Part shown: positions 7,485 through 10,020 of the stretch, piece by piece
Layout of the letters: every line of letters begins with the position of its first letter
Position numbering within the stretch: the first letter of the stretch is position 1
From: Gyrodactylus bullatarudis
Taxonomy: Eukaryota > Platyhelminthes > Monogenea > Gyrodactylidea > Gyrodactylidae
Direction of reading: 5' to 3'
Assembly: GCA_012064415.1 (NCBI GenBank)
Contig: SSNU01002935.1
Location: 1 to 10,020 of the forward strand
DNA: 10,020 nt
The notes under the pieces: generated by a model
Database searches by the model: none
What the model was told of the DNA's origin: nothing
Seen by the model: the letters and a program-made list of their open reading frames with translations, nothing else
Program-made: the position numbers and the translations under genes

Positions 7485-8525
7485 GTGCAACATAAATTCT
7501 TGGAAGAAAGAATGAAGTTAAAATCCCTCTTGATGCGAGACGGCTATCCGGAGTCATTCATTGAAAAACATGCGCACGCGAAGCCAAAGAATGATGAATT
7601 GGAAGATGACGAAGAACCCATCTATCTGAAGCTGCCTTTTAAAGGGGATACCTGCAAGTCCATTTTGAGCAACAAATTATCACATATAACCAAGAGGACA
7701 TTCCCAGGGAGGAAACTGAGAATAATCCAAAACACAACAAAACTATTGAATGGACGAAACAAGGACCCTATCCCGAAACTCAAGAAGAAAGGAGTGATTT
7801 ATCTCTTTACGTGTTCATGCGGTGCCAAATATGTTGGCCAAACGACGAGAAGCCTTGGTGAGAGAGTCAAAGAACATCTAAGGCCAAAGCATGATAGTGC
7901 CGTTCAGAATCATTTACACGAGACGGGGCACATAGCCGATGAGGGAAACTTTTCAATTCTCTACCAAGTTGACCAGAGCCTTTCCAGCCGTGATCTAACG
8001 AGTGCGGAAAATCACTTCATCACAAAACTGAAGCCAAATTTATGTGTCCAAAAGATGATTGCCTCAAACCTAGGCATCAAAGGCCGGGACAGATTCGTAA
8101 AACGGAAGAAATTGGCAAAGATGGAAAAGGTTCTCAAAGAAGTAGTACTTCCCCCTCCCAAATTCAGCTCGACACAATGCTCAGGTGAAAACAAAATTGA
8201 AACCTCAGAGAAGTTGGCAATAGCCAATAATCATAATTCACAAGAGCAGAGTCTAGCCCCAGCAACTAATGTGGAATTGGTGACAATTGAACAATCCGAG
8301 AAGTCAACTGTTGTTGATAATCAAATTATGAGCCAACCCATAATTAGTGTGAAAGAAGAGGTGAGAAACAATGCAACATCAAGCCAACCTTCAATTAAGG
8401 AAAATGAAGAGAGGAAAAGGAACAAAGTAATTATACGCAAACGGAAAAGGCACAGTGGGAAGTTACTAATGGATGGATTCCTAAAGTGCAAAGAGGGCCC
8501 AAGCCTAGAGAAGAGACGAAAGTAA
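7485..8525 (+). CDS. Penelope-like element GIY-YIG endonuclease, C-terminal fragment of the PLE polyprotein
   Basis: 346 residues counted from a GTG; no ATG precedes it in the open frame, which reaches back to 7407 through repeat B. The true PLE part seems to begin at KFLEERMK (base 7494), and the first ATG is at 7512. LLMRDGYPESFI (15-26) is the linker after the RT thumb. The YLKLPF segment (47-52) and ..NKDPIPKLKKK follow as in PLEs. The GIY-YIG domain spans about 103-187: GVIYLFTCSCGAKYVGQT (103-120), R127 with KEH (129-131), H-rich NHLHETGH (142-149), the catalytic-type Glu in SAENHFI (173-179) and KPNLC. CSC plus histidines fit the Zn-binding signature of PLE nucleases. In intact elements it nicks target DNA for primed reverse transcription. 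A lysine/serine-rich tail follows, with a nuclear-localisation-like cluster RKRNKVIIRKRKRHSGK (310-326). The RT is missing, so this is the coding part of a 5'-truncated copy. Confidence 0.85.
   Translation: MQHKFLEERMKLKSLLMRDGYPESFIEKHAHAKPKNDELEDDEEPIYLKLPFKGDTCKSILSNKLSHITKRTFPGRKLRIIQNTTKLLNGRNKDPIPKLKKKGVIYLFTCSCGAKYVGQTTRSLGERVKEHLRPKHDSAVQNHLHETGHIADEGNFSILYQVDQSLSSRDLTSAENHFITKLKPNLCVQKMIASNLGIKGRDRFVKRKKLAKMEKVLKEVVLPPPKFSSTQCSGENKIETSEKLAIANNHNSQEQSLAPATNVELVTIEQSEKSTVVDNQIMSQPIISVKEEVRNNATSSQPSIKENEERKRNKVIIRKRKRHSGKLLMDGFLKCKEGPSLEKRRK
7487..7493 (+). repeat. Candidate target-site duplication of the truncated PLE, left
   Basis: GCAACAT here recurs at 8750-8756. Removing the segment between joins CACTGTGCAACAT to the outer part of the palindrome's left arm. 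Confidence 0.4.
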
Positions 8526-8639
8526 AGCCGCATGGAAACAGGATTTTCAACCCGTCACCCTCCCTGAGCAGCAAACCTATGAACCAATTGAAGGGCAGAA
8601 ATATTATCCATTGTACTATATATATATCTAGTCCGGGAT

Positions 8640-8681
8640 TAAGTCTGATGAGACCCGGCGAAATAAAACGTTTATTACTTA
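8640..8681 (+). ncRNA. Minimal type I hammerhead ribozyme in the PLE 3' UTR
   Basis: Core elements are in order: stem I strand TAAGT (8640-8644), CTGATGA (8645-8651), a short stem II region GACCCGGC (8652-8659), GAAA (8660-8663), and stem III TAAA/TTTA with loop ACG (8664-8674). Then U8675 pairs with A8663, U8676 is the cleavage-site nucleotide, and stem I strand ACTTA (8677-8681) is fully complementary to TAAGT. Self-cleavage would fall after 8676. PLEs are known to carry such small hammerheads in their terminal regions, so context agrees. The weakest part is stem II, which forms only G-C and C-G pairs around an A-G mismatch. CCGGG at 8633-8637 could pair with CCCGG (8654-8658) as a tertiary or competing contact. 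No second copy was found in the window. Confidence 0.75.
8662..8667 (+). promoter_or_regulatory. AATAAA polyadenylation-type signal inside ribozyme stem III
   Basis: AATAAA lies about 137 bases after the endonuclease stop and overlaps the GAAA and first strand of stem III of the hammerhead. It could serve as the element's poly(A) signal, or be a by-product of the AT-rich stem. Confidence 0.35.
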
Positions 8682-8749
8682 TTATTTGCTTGTTCTCAAA
8701 CCTTCCACATGAGTCTAGACTCGAGTACTAATATACTTGATGAAGTTCG

Positions 8750-8756
8750 GCAACAT
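8750..8756 (+). repeat. Candidate target-site duplication of the truncated PLE, right
   Basis: GCAACAT, identical to 7487-7493, directly before TACCGCTC and the left palindrome arm. Confidence 0.4.
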
Positions 8757-8773
8757 TACCGCTCTAATAAATT

Positions 8774-9786
8774 CTTGGATTCTGACGAAAATCTCTATTC
8801 TGGATCAGTTTTTCATGCTGATTTCAATGGTGTTAATTATTTTTCTCTCAAAATGAGCAGGAAAAAGTTATGGCACTTGAAAGTTTTTAAAAGCACTCAA
8901 GCAATAAACTTTTAAACACACACTAAATAGTGTGGTACACTATCGTGAAATGGCTCATATTGAAGGTGAATAAATTTCAAATCTACCTAGATTTTAAATT
9001 TTCTCAGAAAAACTATTTTCAATGACTCAAATCCACTTTAAACTTTCAAAGCTTTAAAATGTATACTTCCCCATTCGTTTTTGACAACGAATTTGGTATC
9101 AAAATATGTGAAATAATAAGGGGATTAAAATGAGATCCTTACCGAAAATATTGCTCCATAAACAAAAAAGTTATGGTCTAAAAACCTTTTAAAAACTCAA
9201 ATATGAATCTAAAATTGTATACCAGTTGTGGGGGTTAGAGGGTAGTGTAAAAATAACATGTAAAATACATGATTTCTAGAACAGGAGGAAAATGTACACA
9301 GAAGCTTTGTAATGCCTAGGGTAGGAGTGTGTATACTGGTATACAATTTTAGATTCATATTTGAGTTTTTAAAAGGTTTTTAGACCATAACTTTTTTGTT
9401 TATGGAGCAATATTTTCGGTAAGGATCTCATTTTAATCCCCTTATTATTTCACATATTTTGATACCAAATTCGTTGTCAAAAACGAATGGGGAAGTATAC
9501 ATTTTAAAGCTTTGAAAGTTTAAAGTGGATTTGAGTCATTGAAAATAGTTTTTCTGAGAAAATTTAAAATCTAGGTAGATTTGAAATTTATTCACCTTCA
9601 ATTTGAGCCATTTCACGATAGTGTACCACACTATTTAGTGTGTGTTAAAAAGTTTATTGCTTGAGTGCTTTTAAAAACTTTCAAGTGCCATAACTTTTTC
9701 CTGCTCATTTGAAAGAAAAATAATTAACACCATTGAAATCAGCATGAAAAACTGATCCAGAATAGAGATTTTCGTCAGAATCCAAG
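8774..9786. repeat. Giant near-perfect palindrome, two ~453-bp arms with a 108-bp loop
   Basis: The left arm 8774-9226 (CTTGGATTCTGACG...GTATACCAGT) is repeated inverted at 9335-9786; the loop is 9227-9334. Only a handful of differences are visible, for example CTCAAAATGAG versus CTTTCAAATGAG and CATATTGAAGG versus CAAATTGAAGG. A plus-strand frame of 68 residues at 8709-8915 enters the left arm, but the right arm carries an indel that breaks the same frame, so it is not maintained as a gene. RNA across it would fold into a duplex of about 450 bp. Confidence 0.9.
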
Positions 9787-9814
9787 ACATAAATTTCAAA
9801 TTTGTTGCACAGTG

Positions 9815-9924
9815 AATTAGAGCGTCAAAAATATGACCTAAAAAACTCATTTAAAGGCTCTTGAAATTTCCCTACTACTTATAAGTCAATGATAATAAAT
9901 AAGTAATAAATACGTAATTCAAAT
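9815..9924 (+). repeat. Repeat C, copy 2
   Basis: Direct copy of 6896-7002 beginning AATTAGAGCGTC immediately after the CACAGTG end of the palindromic element. It ends CAAAT, after which the two copies diverge. Confidence 0.75.
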
Positions 9925-10020
9925 GTCAACCATGGGAAATAAAAGAAAGAATGTGATTAGTCAATTAGATTAGGTACATTACATGTATGTGTATACTCGA
10001 TGCAAAGTATACATTATGTA
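9925..10020. other. Window end, nothing recognised
   Basis: About 100 bp of AT-rich sequence after repeat C; no frame or repeat seen. Confidence 0.4.

Larger units (their letters stand above)
7494..8749 (+). mobile_element. 5'-truncated Penelope-like element with endonuclease, 3' UTR and hammerhead ribozyme
   Basis: Begins abruptly inside the RT-endonuclease linker, includes the whole GIY-YIG domain, the stop at 8523-8525 and a 3' UTR of about 220 bp carrying a hammerhead ribozyme. It is flanked by GCAACAT on both sides. 5' truncation is expected for target-primed retroelements. Its insertion splits one end of the palindromic element, so it is younger than that element. The right boundary rests on the 7-bp repeat and could be off by some bases. 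Confidence 0.55.
7481..9814. mobile_element. Palindromic non-autonomous DNA element with CACTGTG/CACAGTG ends, interrupted by a PLE
   Basis: The left end CACTGTGCAACA (7481-7492) is matched exactly by TGTTGCACAGTG at 9803-9814. AAT immediately precedes the left end (7478-7480) and follows the right end (9815-9817), consistent with a 3-bp target duplication. The uninterrupted BC copy at 6813-7002 shows a related site without it. Without the PLE the element would be about 1.07 kb, almost all of it two inverted arms. CACT-type ends with 3-bp duplications recall the CACTA superfamily, but no transposase is present and that assignment is tentative. Confidence 0.5.

Noticed and set aside
8709..8915. 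68-residue plus-strand frame starting MSLDSSTN, protein-like in composition
   Set aside because: Most of it lies in the left palindrome arm, and the right arm has an indel in the same frame, so the reading frame is not conserved between the two copies. Its resemblance to LDSDEN in the 6540-6779 exon is about 18 bp and within chance for AT-rich DNA.
1..10020. CRISPR arrays, rRNA or tRNA genes, bacterial operons
   Set aside because: The repeats are palindromic or MITE-like without regular spacers, no tRNA cloverleaf or rRNA motif was seen, and coding density is far too low for a prokaryote.

Overview
The window looks like AT-rich nuclear DNA from a eukaryote, probably a metazoan. The reasons are Penelope-like element (PLE) proteins, a separate exon-like gene with GT-AG splice signals, long non-coding stretches and many nested inverted repeats. 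No bacterial gene layout or ribosome-binding sites are visible. An arthropod would fit, but the sequence alone does not fix the phylum.

Layout. (1) 19-1287 (+): N-terminal part of a PLE reverse transcriptase, running through the DKG motif and the YGLPKVHK/RPIL block, then lost before the palm. (2) 1288-2775: AT-rich DNA with nothing recognisable. (3) 2776-3000 (-): a decayed, inverted fragment of the same RT region from a different PLE copy. (4) 3226-4551: a foldback structure with about 170-220-bp arms, studded with ATTAT-NN-ATAAT palindromes. (5) 4793-6779 (-): two exon-like reading frames with matching splice phases, forming the end of an unrecognised gene. Its 1.43-kb intron carries two copies of a MITE-like repeat (family A), placed so that they make a perfect 101-bp inverted repeat. 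(6) 6813-7472: repeats B and C (one 190-bp unit, 'BC') and the longest A copy. (7) 7481-9814: a palindromic element with CACTGTG...CACAGTG ends. It is interrupted by a 5'-truncated PLE that carries the GIY-YIG endonuclease and, in its 3' UTR, a hammerhead ribozyme. (8) 9815-9924: the second C copy, then about 100 bp of plain sequence.

The right half can be read as a nested series. A BC repeat was interrupted by a palindromic element of about 1.07 kb (3-bp duplication AAT). One end of that element was then interrupted by the truncated PLE (candidate 7-bp duplication GCAACAT). The neighbouring B1-C1 copy at 6813-7002 serves as a related site lacking the insertion.

The two large PLE reading frames are therefore more likely separate insertion remnants than halves of one element. 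The palm/thumb domain with the catalytic aspartates is absent from the window, so no PLE here can be autonomous. The most interesting items are the hammerhead ribozyme at 8640-8681, the 450-bp palindrome, the nested-insertion history and the cryptic minus-strand gene.
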